Origin: Gallionellaceae bacterium
GTDB lineage: Bacteria; Pseudomonadota; Gammaproteobacteria; Burkholderiales; Gallionellaceae
Direction of reading: 5' to 3'
DNA: 18,955 nt
NCBI GenBank assembly: GCA_003445795.1
Contig: DMCN01000085.1
Coordinates: 247-19,201, forward strand
The notes under the pieces are model-generated. The model was given only the letters and a program-made list of their open reading frames with translations, did not search any database and had not been told where the DNA came from. The first letter of the stretch is position 1. The number at the start of each line of letters is the position of its first letter. A program made the position numbers and the translations under genes. Shown here one piece after another: positions 1 to 8,200 of this stretch.

Positions 1-1
1 C

Positions 2-574
2 ATCGCCGACCGCTTCTGCACCGGATCAAGCATCATGCCGCAGAAGAAGAATCCCGATGTGCCGGAACTGGTGCGCGGCAAGACCGGGCGCGTCAACGGC
101 AACCTGGTCGCCCTGCTGACCCTGATGAAAGGCCAGCCGCTGGCTTACAACAAGGACAACCAGGAGGACAAGGAACCGCTGTTCGACACCGTGGATACGC
201 TGACGCTGACCTTGCGCATCTACGCCGACATGATGCGCGGCATCACCGTCAAACCGGAAGCCATGCGCCGCGCCGCTTTGCAGGGCTACGCCACGGCCAC
301 CGATCTTGCCGACTATCTGGTGAAGAAGGGATTGCCGTTCCGCGATGCACACGAAGCCGTAGCACTCGCCGTGCGCCATGCCGAACAAAAAGGCTGCGAC
401 CTGGCCGAACTCAAGCTGGATGAGCTGCAGCAGTTCTCGACGCTCATCGCCGACGACATCTACGGTGTACTGACGCTGGAAGGTTCGCTCGCCGCACGCA
501 ACCACACCGGCGGCACCGCCCCCAACCAGGTCGAAGCCGCCATCGCGCGCGCGCGCAAACTGCTGGCCTCCTAG
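2..574 (+). CDS. argH: Argininosuccinate lyase, C-terminal 190 residues (5' end outside window)
   Basis: This enzyme cleaves argininosuccinate to arginine and fumarate, the last step of arginine synthesis in the cytoplasm. The frame is open from base 2 and ends in TAG at 572-574; the start codon lies before the window. The first visible residues carry the fumarase/aspartase superfamily signature GSSIMPQKKNPD, the mobile loop that holds the catalytic serine, followed by VRGKTGRVNGN. The C-terminal part includes the RNHTGGTAP segment typical of ArgH. ArgH is usually about 460 residues, so roughly the last 40% is present. The internal ATG at 35 is inside the signature loop and is not a real start. 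No U-tract terminator follows on this strand: the hairpin at 574-594 is followed by A residues. Confidence 0.96.
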   Translation: MADRFCTGSSIMPQKKNPDVPELVRGKTGRVNGNLVALLTLMKGQPLAYNKDNQEDKEPLFDTVDTLTLTLRIYADMMRGITVKPEAMRRAALQGYATATDLADYLVKKGLPFRDAHEAVALAVRHAEQKGCDLAELKLDELQQFSTLIADDIYGVLTLEGSLAARNHTGGTAPNQVEAAIARARKLLAS

Positions 575-594
575 CCTGCGCAGGAATCGCAGGC

Positions 595-622
595 AAAAAA
601 ACGGGCCACCTTGCGATGGCCC
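595..622 (-). terminator. Rho-independent terminator for the leftward prmC transcript
   Basis: Read on the minus strand, GGGCCA (622-617) pairs with TGGCCC (608-603) around an 8-base loop, and a run of seven T follows (601-595). It lies about 160 bp past the prmC stop and 20 bp past the argH stop, so it would end the hemA-prfA-prmC direction before argH. On the plus strand the A-run precedes the stem, so it should not terminate argH. Confidence 0.7.
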
Positions 623-646
623 AGAATAGGAGGAGAGTATGAAAGA

Positions 647-712
647 TTGAGTTGGCTACAACTCAAGGCTCTAACAACTCAGGACGGATTGTAGGAGTCT
701 GTTTCAGAGTTG
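647..712. repeat. Four-arm inverted-repeat element (two GAGTTG/CAACTC pairs)
   Basis: TTGAGTTG (647-654) and CAACTCAA (659-666) form a perfect 8-bp stem with a GCTA loop. A second CAACTC (675-680) can pair with GAGTTG (707-712). Because arms 1 and 4 and arms 2 and 3 are near-identical, alternative pairings (1 with 3, 2 with 4) are also possible. On the plus strand, AGGAGG at 629-634 precedes ATG-AAA-GAT-TGA at 639-650, a three-codon open frame that runs into arm 1. No downstream plus-strand gene lies close enough to be controlled by it. On the minus strand the element sits in the prmC 3' untranslated region, before the terminator. Its function is unknown. Confidence 0.45.
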
Positions 713-715
713 CAT

Positions 716-750
716 ATATGCCAAACGGCCTATATAACGGCCTATACCTT
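716..750. repeat. Short intergenic repeat, copy A, with internal 12-bp tandem duplication
   Basis: The sequence ATATGCCAAACGGCCTATA (716-734) matches copy B at 2329-2347 with two substitutions. Here the AACGGCCTATA core is present twice in tandem with a 12-bp period (724-735 and 736-747). It lies about 33 bp downstream of the prmC stop codon, in the prmC 3' region, in the same orientation relative to transcription as copy B after prfA. Confidence 0.5.
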
Positions 751-783
751 TTCCTCTCCCCCGCATCCATCCCACCGGCAAAC

Positions 784-1647
784 TTATTGAATCCTTGAGT
801 TAATCCCGCCACTGACCCGCTCTATTCCGGCTATATCTTTTGCCGAGAAGACATCGCTATAGCCATATTGCAGCAATAGATCCTTTACCTGCTGCGCCTG
901 ATCATAACCATGTTCAAGCATCAGCCATCCATCACGCTCTAGGAAACCGTGCGCCTGGGCAATGATGCGGCTGATATCGTCCAGACCGTCCGATCCGGAA
1001 GCCAGCGCAGACATCGGTTCGAAGCGCACATCGCCCTGCGACAGATGCTCGTCGCCGGCCGCGATGTACGGTGGATTGGAAACAATTAGATCGAAACGTT
1101 GCCCTCCCAGCGCGGCGAACCAATCGCTCTGCACGAAGCTGACATTGCGCAGGGCGAGGCGCTGTGCGTTCTCACGCGCCACTGCCAGCGCCGCCTCCGA
1201 TGCATCCACTGCCACCACTTCCACATCTGGCCGGGCATGCGCGATGGACAAGGCGATCGCGCCCGTACCCGTGCCGAGATCTAGCAACCGAAACCCGCCC
1301 TGTAGCGGAATCCTCTGCAACGCCAGCTCGACCAGCAGTTCGGTATCGGGTCGCGGGATCAATGTGGCGGGAGTGACTTTGAAACTCAAACCGAAGAATT
1401 CGCGCTCGCCGAGGATGTGTGCGACAGGTTCACCCAGCAAACGCCGCTGCAACATGGCGTCATACACAGCCTGCTGACTTTCTTCGAGCATCTGCTCCGG
1501 ATGTGCCAGCAGCCAGGCGCGGGGTACGCCCAGTGCTTGCTGCAACAGCATCTGCACCTCGATGCGCGCCTCCTGTGTATCCAGCCCCAAAGCCGATTCC
1601 AGTCGGAGCTTGTCTTGCAACATTACCGAAGCGATATCACGAGGCAT
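784..1647 (-). CDS. prmC: Peptide chain release factor N5-glutamine methyltransferase PrmC (HemK)
   Basis: PrmC methylates the glutamine of the GGQ motif in release factors RF1 and RF2 using S-adenosylmethionine, which is needed for efficient termination. The 287-residue product (E. coli 277) has the N-terminal helical substrate-binding region, the conserved TLIPRPDTE segment (about residues 95-103), the SAM-binding DLGTGTG loop (123-129) and the catalytic NPPY motif (191-194) that grips the target glutamine. The C-terminal part retains QGDVRFEP. The start at 1647 has only a weak Shine-Dalgarno; ATG at 1623 is an alternative. Its substrate gene prfA is in the same cluster, but here the two are separated by about 715 bp instead of being adjacent as in most proteobacteria. 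Terminator at 595-622. Confidence 0.96.
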   Translation of the reverse strand: MPRDIASVMLQDKLRLESALGLDTQEARIEVQMLLQQALGVPRAWLLAHPEQMLEESQQAVYDAMLQRRLLGEPVAHILGEREFFGLSFKVTPATLIPRPDTELLVELALQRIPLQGGFRLLDLGTGTGAIALSIAHARPDVEVVAVDASEAALAVARENAQRLALRNVSFVQSDWFAALGGQRFDLIVSNPPYIAAGDEHLSQGDVRFEPMSALASGSDGLDDISRIIAQAHGFLERDGWLMLEHGYDQAQQVKDLLLQYGYSDVFSAKDIAGIERVSGGINSRIQ

Positions 1648-1727
1648 GGCAAGGACTCATGCTCAATGCTGATTTGAAAATTGCATGACTGGAAAACAAT
1701 TCGAACCTGGACTAAGTTTTGAAAAAA

Positions 1728-2171
1728 CTAAATCTGCCTCTGACGCATCGTCTTGAAAGTCGATATGGATATCCAAATAGTGCAAACCAAGAGCGCCCAA
1801 TAGAATGGAAGATAGAAACCTTGCAAATACAGACCAACAGTATGGGGGAAATTATTATGGTTTGCCATTATGGCTTCTACACTGCCAACTGGCCCTTTGC
1901 CCGCCCAATAGTGGTTGTAAGCAAGAAAAACTCGCGCAAGCATTACCCAGATGTTGGAGATAGCAAGCACGACATATTTCCGATCAATCGGGATAGTGAT
2001 GTGCAATTGCTTTAGGGATAGCAGAAGCAGTATCCATAATGCAGCAATGACACCAATATCAATAAAGCTCCTAAACTCAAAGTCGATATAACTTCCCAAC
2101 CAATAATGAAACTGAAACAGGTACAGAACCCCAGACAGGATAAAAGCAAATCCTAAAGCAAGGTTAGTCAT
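1728..2171 (-). CDS. Unrecognised four-helix membrane protein in an AT-rich insertion
   Basis: I do not recognise this 147-residue protein. It is strongly hydrophobic with four likely membrane segments (about residues 4-22, 37-53, 66-84 and 117-135). Aromatic and histidine residues lie between helices 3 and 4 (YNHYWAGKG, ANHNNFPH). The C-terminus is basic (KTMRQRQI), suggesting a cytoplasmic end. I chose ATG at 2171 because TTAGGAC, with AGGA at a normal distance, precedes it; an in-frame ATG at 2246 would add 25 non-hydrophobic residues and has no such site. The surrounding DNA (about 1660-2300) is clearly richer in A+T than both flanks and uses many AT-ending codons, suggesting recent acquisition. 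It separates prfA from prmC in the same orientation, so it could be co-transcribed. No clear promoter was seen. Confidence 0.7.
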   Translation of the reverse strand: MTNLALGFAFILSGVLYLFQFHYWLGSYIDFEFRSFIDIGVIAALWILLLLSLKQLHITIPIDRKYVVLAISNIWVMLARVFLAYNHYWAGKGPVGSVEAIMANHNNFPHTVGLYLQGFYLPFYWALLVCTIWISISTFKTMRQRQI

Positions 2172-2328
2172 AAAAGTCCTAATGTGTAGTAATTGTGACT
2201 TGAACTGCCAGTCACCAGATTTAAAGAAACAATCAAAGCTTCGCAATATGTTTTCGCATGGTGTGCATTTGAATGGAATTATCAGGTTGAAGACTGCGAC
2301 AACCTACCCCGCTCTTGCGGCAGGGTCA

Positions 2329-2351
2329 ATATGCCGAACGGTCTATACCTT
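2329..2351. repeat. Short intergenic repeat, copy B, after prfA
   Basis: ATATGCCGAACGGTCTATA (2329-2347), followed by CCTT, matches copy A at 716-734 and the CTATACCTT end of its second tandem unit. It begins about 11 bp beyond the prfA stop codon. A small hairpin (CCGC-TCTT-GCGG, 2309-2320) lies beside it. The two copies bracket the unknown membrane gene plus prmC. Confidence 0.5.
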
Positions 2352-2362
2352 CCGGTAGCGGA

Positions 2363-3445
2363 TCAGCCTTCGCCTGCCAGCGCGGCGAGTTGCTCGGCCT
2401 GATGTTCGGCCATCAGCGCGTTGGTGAGTTCGCTAATGTCCCCGTCCATGATCTGGTCCATCTTGTACAGGGTGAGGTTGATGCGATGGTCGGTGATGCG
2501 GCCTTGCGGGAAGTTGTAGGTGCGGATGCGCTCTGAGCGGTCGCCGCTGCCCACCAGCGATTTGCGTTCGGCAGCGATCTTGCTGTGCGCGGCCTGGTCC
2601 AGTTTGTCCTTGATGCGCGCGGCCAGCACGCGCAGCGCCTGCGCCTTGTTCTGGTGCTGTGAGCGCCCGTCCTGGCATTCGACCACGGTGCCGGTGGGCA
2701 GGTGGGTGATGCGCACCGCAGAATCGGTTTTGTTGATGTGTTGGCCACCAGCGCCGGAAGCGCGGAAGGTGTCGATGCGCAGGTCGGCTGGATTGAGTTC
2801 GACTTCGCCCACTTCGTCGGCCTCGGGCAGGATGGCGACGGTGCAGGCTGAGGTGTGGATGCGGCCCTGCGTCTCGGTGGCAGGCACACGTTGCACACGG
2901 TGCGCGCCGGACTCGAACTTCAATACGGAATACGCACCCTGCCCGATGATGCGCGCGATGACTTCCTTGTAACCGCCCATCTCACCCAGACTTTCGGAAA
3001 TGATCTCGACCTGCCAGCGCCTGCGCTCAGCAAAGCGCATATACATGCGGAAGATATCGCCCGCAAAGATGGCCGCCTCGTCGCCGCCGGTGCCGGCGCG
3101 TACTTCGAGGAACACGTTGCGTTCGTCGTTGGGGTCTTTCGGCAGCAGCTGTTTTTGCAGCTCGACTTCAAGTTGTTCCAGTTTTTCCTGGCCGGCCTTG
3201 ATCTCGGCCTCGGCGAACTCTTTCATTTCCGGATCGCCTGCCATTTCCTGTGCGGTAGCAATGTCGGACTCGCAGGACTGGTATGTGTGGTACAGCACGA
3301 CCACCGGCTCGATCTCTGCCCGTTCGCGGTTGAGTTTGCGGAACGCATCCATGTTGCGCGTCGCTTCCTCGCTACTCAATAGACTGTTGACCTCGTCCAA
3401 CCGCTCACTGAGTTGGGCGAGTTTGGATGAGATGCTCGGTTTCAT
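2363..3445 (-). CDS. prfA: Peptide chain release factor 1 (RF1)
   Basis: RF1 recognises UAA and UAG stop codons in the ribosomal A site and triggers peptide release. The product is 360 residues, the same as E. coli. The stop-codon-reading tripeptide PAT is at residues 188-190 within RVQRVPATETQGRIHTSA, and the catalytic GGQ is at 233-235 within GAGGQHINKTDSAV; both sit at E. coli positions. The start codon overlaps the hemA stop as ATGA (3442-3445), so translation is probably coupled. The order hemA-prfA-prmC is the usual proteobacterial one, but prmC is displaced here. RF1 is the factor that would act at the in-frame TAG found at 8414-8416 in this window. Confidence 0.98.
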   Translation of the reverse strand: MKPSISSKLAQLSERLDEVNSLLSSEEATRNMDAFRKLNRERAEIEPVVVLYHTYQSCESDIATAQEMAGDPEMKEFAEAEIKAGQEKLEQLEVELQKQLLPKDPNDERNVFLEVRAGTGGDEAAIFAGDIFRMYMRFAERRRWQVEIISESLGEMGGYKEVIARIIGQGAYSVLKFESGAHRVQRVPATETQGRIHTSACTVAILPEADEVGEVELNPADLRIDTFRASGAGGQHINKTDSAVRITHLPTGTVVECQDGRSQHQNKAQALRVLAARIKDKLDQAAHSKIAAERKSLVGSGDRSERIRTYNFPQGRITDHRINLTLYKMDQIMDGDISELTNALMAEHQAEQLAALAGEG

Positions 3446-4695
3446 TCGGAGGAATGCAGGTGATAGATACGGTGTATCGCTTCCAGCAATGCTTCGCGCT
3501 CGTTGGCTTGCGCCTGGTTCAGCGTCTGGGTGGGTGCATGCAGGAACTTGTTGGTCAGCGCCGCACTCAGCGACTCCAGCACTTTCTCGGGATTCTCGCC
3601 TTTGGTCAGCTGTCGCAATGCTTTTTCCATCTCGCTGCGGCGCTGGCGCTCGGCATGGTCGCGCAAGGCACGGATGGTCGGCACCACTTCGCGCGATTCC
3701 ATCCAGTGGATGAATTCGTTGACGCCGGAATCAATGATGACTTCAGCCTCTTTCACCGCGCCCTGGCGCGCATCGAGACCGTCGCGCACAACTTCGGACA
3801 GATCGTCCACGGTGTAAAGGAACACGTCGCTCAGTTCGGATACTTCTTTTTCCACATCGCGCGGCACGGCCAGATCGACGATGAACAGCGGGCGGTGCTT
3901 GCGTTGTTTCAATGCGCGTTCGACCATGCCCTTGCCCAGGATAGGCAGCGGGCTGGCTGTGCAGGTGACGATGATGTCGTGCATCGCCAGTTGATCGGGC
4001 AACTCGTTGAGCGTGATGGCGTGGCCGTTGATGCGCCGCGCCAGCGTCTGTGCACGCTCAAGCGTGCGGTTGGCCACGGTGATGTGTTTTGGATTGCGCG
4101 CGGCGAAGTGCACCGCGTTTAGTTCGATCATCTCGCCCGCGCCAATGAACAGCACGCGCTGCTCGGTGATGCTGGGGAAGATGCGCTCTGCCAATTTGAC
4201 GGCAGCAGCGGCCATGGACACCAGATTGGCGCCGATCTCGGTCTGCGTGCGAACATCTTTGGCAACAGAGAAGGTGCGCTGAAACAGCTTGTGCAGCAGA
4301 AAGCCCAATGTGCCAGCCTGCTCGGCCTGACGCACAGCCTGTTTCATCTGCCCCAGGATCTGCGGCTCGCCCAACACCATGGAATCCAGTCCACTGGCGA
4401 CACGGAAGGCGTGTTTCACTGCCTGCTCCTGCGGCAGCCGATAGATGTAAGGTTCGATCTCTGTACTGGGGAGGTGGTGGTAGGAAGCCAACCAGTCGAC
4501 CGCCTGCACGGGCGCGTTGGTGCTGCAATAGATCTCGGTACGATTGCAGGTGGAAAGGATGGTCGCTTCCTTGGCCGCACCGTTACCAACCAGATCACGC
4601 AGGGCAGTATCGAGCGTCTCGGCATTGAACGCGATCTGTTCGCGCACGGAGAGCGGCGCGGTCTGATGGTTGATGCCAAATGTGAATAACTGCAT
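3442..4695 (-). CDS. hemA: Glutamyl-tRNA reductase
   Basis: HemA reduces glutamyl-tRNA(Glu) to glutamate-1-semialdehyde with NADPH, the first committed step of C5-pathway tetrapyrrole synthesis. The 417-residue product begins MQLFTFGINHQTAPLSVRE, the conserved N-terminus. It has the catalytic cysteine at 50 (STCNRTE), the GLDSMVLGEPQILGQ block at 102-116, and the NADPH-binding IGAGEM at 185-190. The C-terminal helical dimerisation region is complete. The ATG at 4695 has no strong Shine-Dalgarno, but the conserved start leaves no better choice. A TATAAT box lies 35 bp upstream (4735-4730). A hairpin at 4737-4771 separates it from the gene upstream. It overlaps prfA by four bases. Confidence 0.98.
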   Translation of the reverse strand: MQLFTFGINHQTAPLSVREQIAFNAETLDTALRDLVGNGAAKEATILSTCNRTEIYCSTNAPVQAVDWLASYHHLPSTEIEPYIYRLPQEQAVKHAFRVASGLDSMVLGEPQILGQMKQAVRQAEQAGTLGFLLHKLFQRTFSVAKDVRTQTEIGANLVSMAAAAVKLAERIFPSITEQRVLFIGAGEMIELNAVHFAARNPKHITVANRTLERAQTLARRINGHAITLNELPDQLAMHDIIVTCTASPLPILGKGMVERALKQRKHRPLFIVDLAVPRDVEKEVSELSDVFLYTVDDLSEVVRDGLDARQGAVKEAEVIIDSGVNEFIHWMESREVVPTIRALRDHAERQRRSEMEKALRQLTKGENPEKVLESLSAALTNKFLHAPTQTLNQAQANEREALLEAIHRIYHLHSSE

Positions 4696-4729
4696 GGGAA
4701 AAACGACTATCCGGTTCGCAAGGGAACGG

Positions 4730-4735
4730 ATTATA
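4730..4735 (-). promoter_or_regulatory. Probable hemA -10 box
   Basis: A perfect TATAAT lies on the minus strand about 35 bp before the hemA ATG, predicting a short leader of about 28 nt. I could not find a convincing -35 at 16-18 bp: that region is inside a hairpin. The call therefore rests on the -10 alone. Confidence 0.4.
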
Positions 4736-4736
4736 G

Positions 4737-4771
4737 AGGCTGGGAGGGCTGAACACCAGCCGACCCAGCCT
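4737..4771 (-). terminator. Hairpin after the small TPR gene, possible weak terminator
   Basis: AGGCTGGG (minus strand 4771-4764) pairs with CCCAGCCT (4744-4737). An inner GGCTG/CAGCC stem closes a GTGTT loop, with a symmetric 2-base internal loop between the two stems. It starts about 9 bp beyond the TPR gene stop. No T-run follows, so it may be a leaky terminator or mRNA-stabilising 3' end, and transcription may continue into hemA. Confidence 0.45.
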
Positions 4772-4779
4772 GCCGGGGA

Positions 4780-5175
4780 CTACTTCTTGGGCTGCAACGA
4801 TGCCAAGGCTTCTTCGGCATCAGAACGCAAGCGGCTGTCCGGGTGTTTTTTCAGGAAATCGCTGAACGCCGAGTTCGCACCCGCCATATCACCCGCTTCA
4901 GCCAGGGCGATCGCCTTCTTGAACGCCAGCAATTCGTCGGAATCGACCGGCTGGACTTTGGCTTCGCCCTTCCAGTAGACATCGTCCGCATCCGCCTGGG
5001 AACCGCGCACACCACCGACTGCTGTCGTGGTCTGGATCTTCTTCTTCGGGGTGAGCAGTTCGATCTTCTTGCGCAGTCGCTCCCACAGCGAGCCTTCCTG
5101 CTGCACATCGGCACTGTATGCCGGAGCCGCCAGCACCACGCCCAACAATACGAACAATGCGATCAGTTTCTTCAT
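4780..5175 (-). CDS. Small exported TPR-like protein
   Basis: The product is 131 residues. The start is ATG at 5175, preceded by AAGGAG at good spacing; an upstream in-frame ATG at 5211 would put 12 extra residues before the signal peptide. Residues 1-21 are a signal peptide (MKKLIALFVLLGVVLAAPAYS, probable cleavage AYSA/D), with no lipobox cysteine, so a soluble periplasmic protein is likely. A basic stretch (ERLRKKIELLTPKKK) follows. The C-terminal half (about residues 75-128) reads as one TPR-like helix pair: LLAFKKAIALAEAGDMAGANSAFSDFLKKHPDS, then a capping helix. It lies 49 bp after the large NHL/transglutaminase gene in the same direction and is probably co-transcribed with it. The protein it might bind is unknown. 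Confidence 0.82.
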   Translation of the reverse strand: MKKLIALFVLLGVVLAAPAYSADVQQEGSLWERLRKKIELLTPKKKIQTTTAVGGVRGSQADADDVYWKGEAKVQPVDSDELLAFKKAIALAEAGDMAGANSAFSDFLKKHPDSRLRSDAEEALASLQPKK

Positions 5176-5224
5176 GTGAATCTCCTTGGTTAAGGTTGCT
5201 GCATACTGCAACGCTACATCCGAC

Positions 5225-8200
5225 TCAAAGCGCGTTCAATAGTTCCAATGCCAGCGCCCGGTGAGCCTCTTTGACTGAGGGATCAAGGCCTTGTGCCTTG
5301 ACGAAGGCCGCCTTGGCCTTTTTGACATCGTTGGTAGCCTTGTAGGCCCGCGCCAGATTTACCCATACATGTGCATCCTTGGGAGTGATCTGGGTCGCCG
5401 CCAGATAGGCCTTCTGTGCATCCACGTGCTTGTCTTCGATCATGAAGATGTTGCCGCGGTTATTCATGGCCGCCGCGTTCTTGGGTTCCAGACTGAGGAC
5501 CTTGTCGAAATACTTCATTGCCTCCTTGCGATCACCGGCCTTGGCCAAAATGATACCCATCTGCAGATGCGCGTCGACATCGGAGGGGTTCTTCTTGATC
5601 GTGTTCAGATAACGGCGGGTCTTGGTCTGCGAGCTGATCTTCAACACCGACATGTGATCGCTGGGGAACTTCTTCTCGATCTCGGCGCGCGATATCTCAC
5701 TCTGCTTTGTCGTGGCCGCCGGCAAGCTTGCTGGCTTATAGGTCTCCCACTCGGCATGCACATCCAGAATGGTCAGCCCCTTGTCCTTCCACTTGTAGTA
5801 AGCGGCTACACCCTTTTCCCAAGCCTTGATGAAGGCATTGCCGACCAGTGTAGTCTCGACCGGGATCCACAACTGATCCTCGTGGATCACGTACATGTTA
5901 TCCATGGTGTAACCATCGTCGTCAGCCGCGATGTTGGTGGAGAACATCATGAACATGTGCCCCGGCACTTCGACCACGCGCGTGTTGATCCCCATGCTCT
6001 CCAACGCCGAAGAGTAGAACGCCACCAGATCGTCGCAATCCCCGGATTTGCGTTCCAGCGTCTCGCGCGGGAACTGGATGTAGTCGACCGTATTCACTTT
6101 CCCCGAGCTCACCTGATAGGGATTGCTCGGATCCTGGATGTAAGTCATGCCGTACACACCCAGCATGTCGAACAGTGCCGCGGCCAATTGCGCCTCGTCC
6201 TTGGTTTCCTTGAACTGTGTCGCCACCGATCGGCCTAGATTGATGAGCGGGGTATCCTTGGGCGTGACGAAGGTGGCAAAACGGCCGCGCTCGTCCCAGG
6301 TCAAGCGGTGCTTGTCGTAGACATTGACCGTCGGGTTCTTGTTGAAGGTGATGCGCTTGCCGTTCTCGAAATAGCTGGCCTCGATGAGCGCCTGCACCGA
6401 ACTGTCCTCGGTGAGCGTCAGGATGCTGTTATTGAACACCGCCTTGAGTGCGACCTCCTCGCTCTGTCCGGGCAGCAGCTTGTCCAGCTTGGCCTCGGTC
6501 GGGAAATCCATGAAGTCCTTCAACTGGAAGGTGACCTTGAGCCGCTCCATGCTCTTGTTGGTGTTGTTGGTCAACTTGATGCGGCCGATGCCGTCGCGCT
6601 CATAGATCTTGTACGAGTTGGAGAACACATCGCGCAACTGCACCACGTCGATCTCCAGCGGCGGACGGTTGAACACCTGCGTGGTCGCCTCGACTGCGAC
6701 CTTCTCGGATTCGGTGCCGTCGCTGCTGAAGGTGGCGACGTAGTAGGTGTACTTCGTCTCGGGGATCAGCGCATCCTTGATGAATTCAGGCTGTGCGACC
6801 TCACCGATCCTGGTGTAGTTGTCGCCCTCCTTCTGGTAGATACGGTAAGCGCCGAAATACTTCGCGTCTGCCGCCGCCCAGCTCATCTTGACCTGCCAGG
6901 GCGTTGTTTCCACCTGGATGGCGGCAAGCGCGGGCGGTACGAATTTGGCAGGGATGCCGCTCACCACGGCACTGGTCGCGCCCTCATAGCCGAAATGCGT
7001 CTCGCTGCCGACGCGATAGTAGTAACGGACTTCGGCATCCAGCTCAGTATCCACGAACTGGTTGGCGGCATTCGAGCCCACCTGCACGAACCCCTCTTTC
7101 TCGTTCTTCGAACGGTAGATGCGGTACTGTTTGATGAACGGCGATGTCGCCTGCGCCCATTGCAACTCGATGGAATGCACTTTGCCTTGCGCTGCAAGTT
7201 GTTGCGGCGCCTCGGGCTTATACAGGACCGCCAACGACTGGATACGCTTGTTGCCGCGATCCGAAACCAGCAGATTGGAGCCGCCGCCATAGGCGATCGC
7301 GACCGGCTCGTTGAGACCACCGATGCCCGAACCTTTGGAGCCGAAAGAGCGCAGCAGTTGTCCTTTGGGCGAGAAAACCTTGACCTGGTTGTTATCCACC
7401 ACCAGCACTTCGTCATTCGCCGCAACCAGCGCCACCGGGCTGGACAGCAGGCTGGCCCCCTCTTTGTTCTTGCCGAATTCGCCCAATGATTGTCCGCCCG
7501 AGGAATAGGCCAACACGGTTTTGCGCGATTCATCCAGGATGTACAGATTGTTGCGCTGGTCGAATGCCATAGAGACAGGCGCGCTCAGTTTGCCGGCATT
7601 CTCGCCGTTCAAAGCGTTCAGGAACACGCCGTCGCCGCGGAAGATCTGCACGTTACGGTTGGAACGATCGGCCACGAACACCATGCCGGAAGCCGAGACC
7701 GCGATCGCGGTCGGGTCCCTGAACTGGCCGGCGCCACTGCCGCCGCTGCCGAAGCTGATCAGTACCTTGCCCGCTTCGTCCAGCTTGGCGCCGCGGCGGC
7801 CCTGGCTGTCCAGCACCCAGATCGCGCCTGTCTTGTCCACGGTCACGGCTGATAACTGCATGTCAGCCGGCTTGATCGAGCCTGTGACCGCGCCTTTGCG
7901 TATCACCTGCAGACTCTTCTTGTCCTTGCTCACCGCGTAAAAAGTCTCTTTGCCATCCCAGGCAAGTTGCTCCGCTTCTGCCGGAATGTTCTCCAGCCAT
8001 TTCACCGACGCCCTTCCAACGGCTCTGGGCAAGGGCTCCAGTGCTTTCCCGGCTTCGACGACGAAGGCGTTGACCAGCGCTTTCTTGCTGTCACCGACAT
8101 ACACCTGCTGTGCCTTGTCCACGGCCACGCCGGACAGGCTGCTGAACTGTGCCTTGCCTTCACCCTTGGAACCAAAGCTGTAAGCGAGGCTGGCGTCAAA

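Noticed and set aside
574..594. Hairpin GCCTGCG/CGCAGGC after argH as a terminator
   Set aside because: It is followed by seven A, not T, on the argH strand; the T-run belongs to the minus-strand terminator at 595-622.
1719..2015. 98-codon plus-strand frame in the AT-rich insertion
   Set aside because: It starts at TTG with no ribosome binding site and is antisense to the membrane-protein gene, which has an ATG, a Shine-Dalgarno and clear hydrophobic segments.
2309..2320. CCGC-TCTT-GCGG hairpin after prfA as a terminator
   Set aside because: It has only four base pairs and no T-run on either strand.
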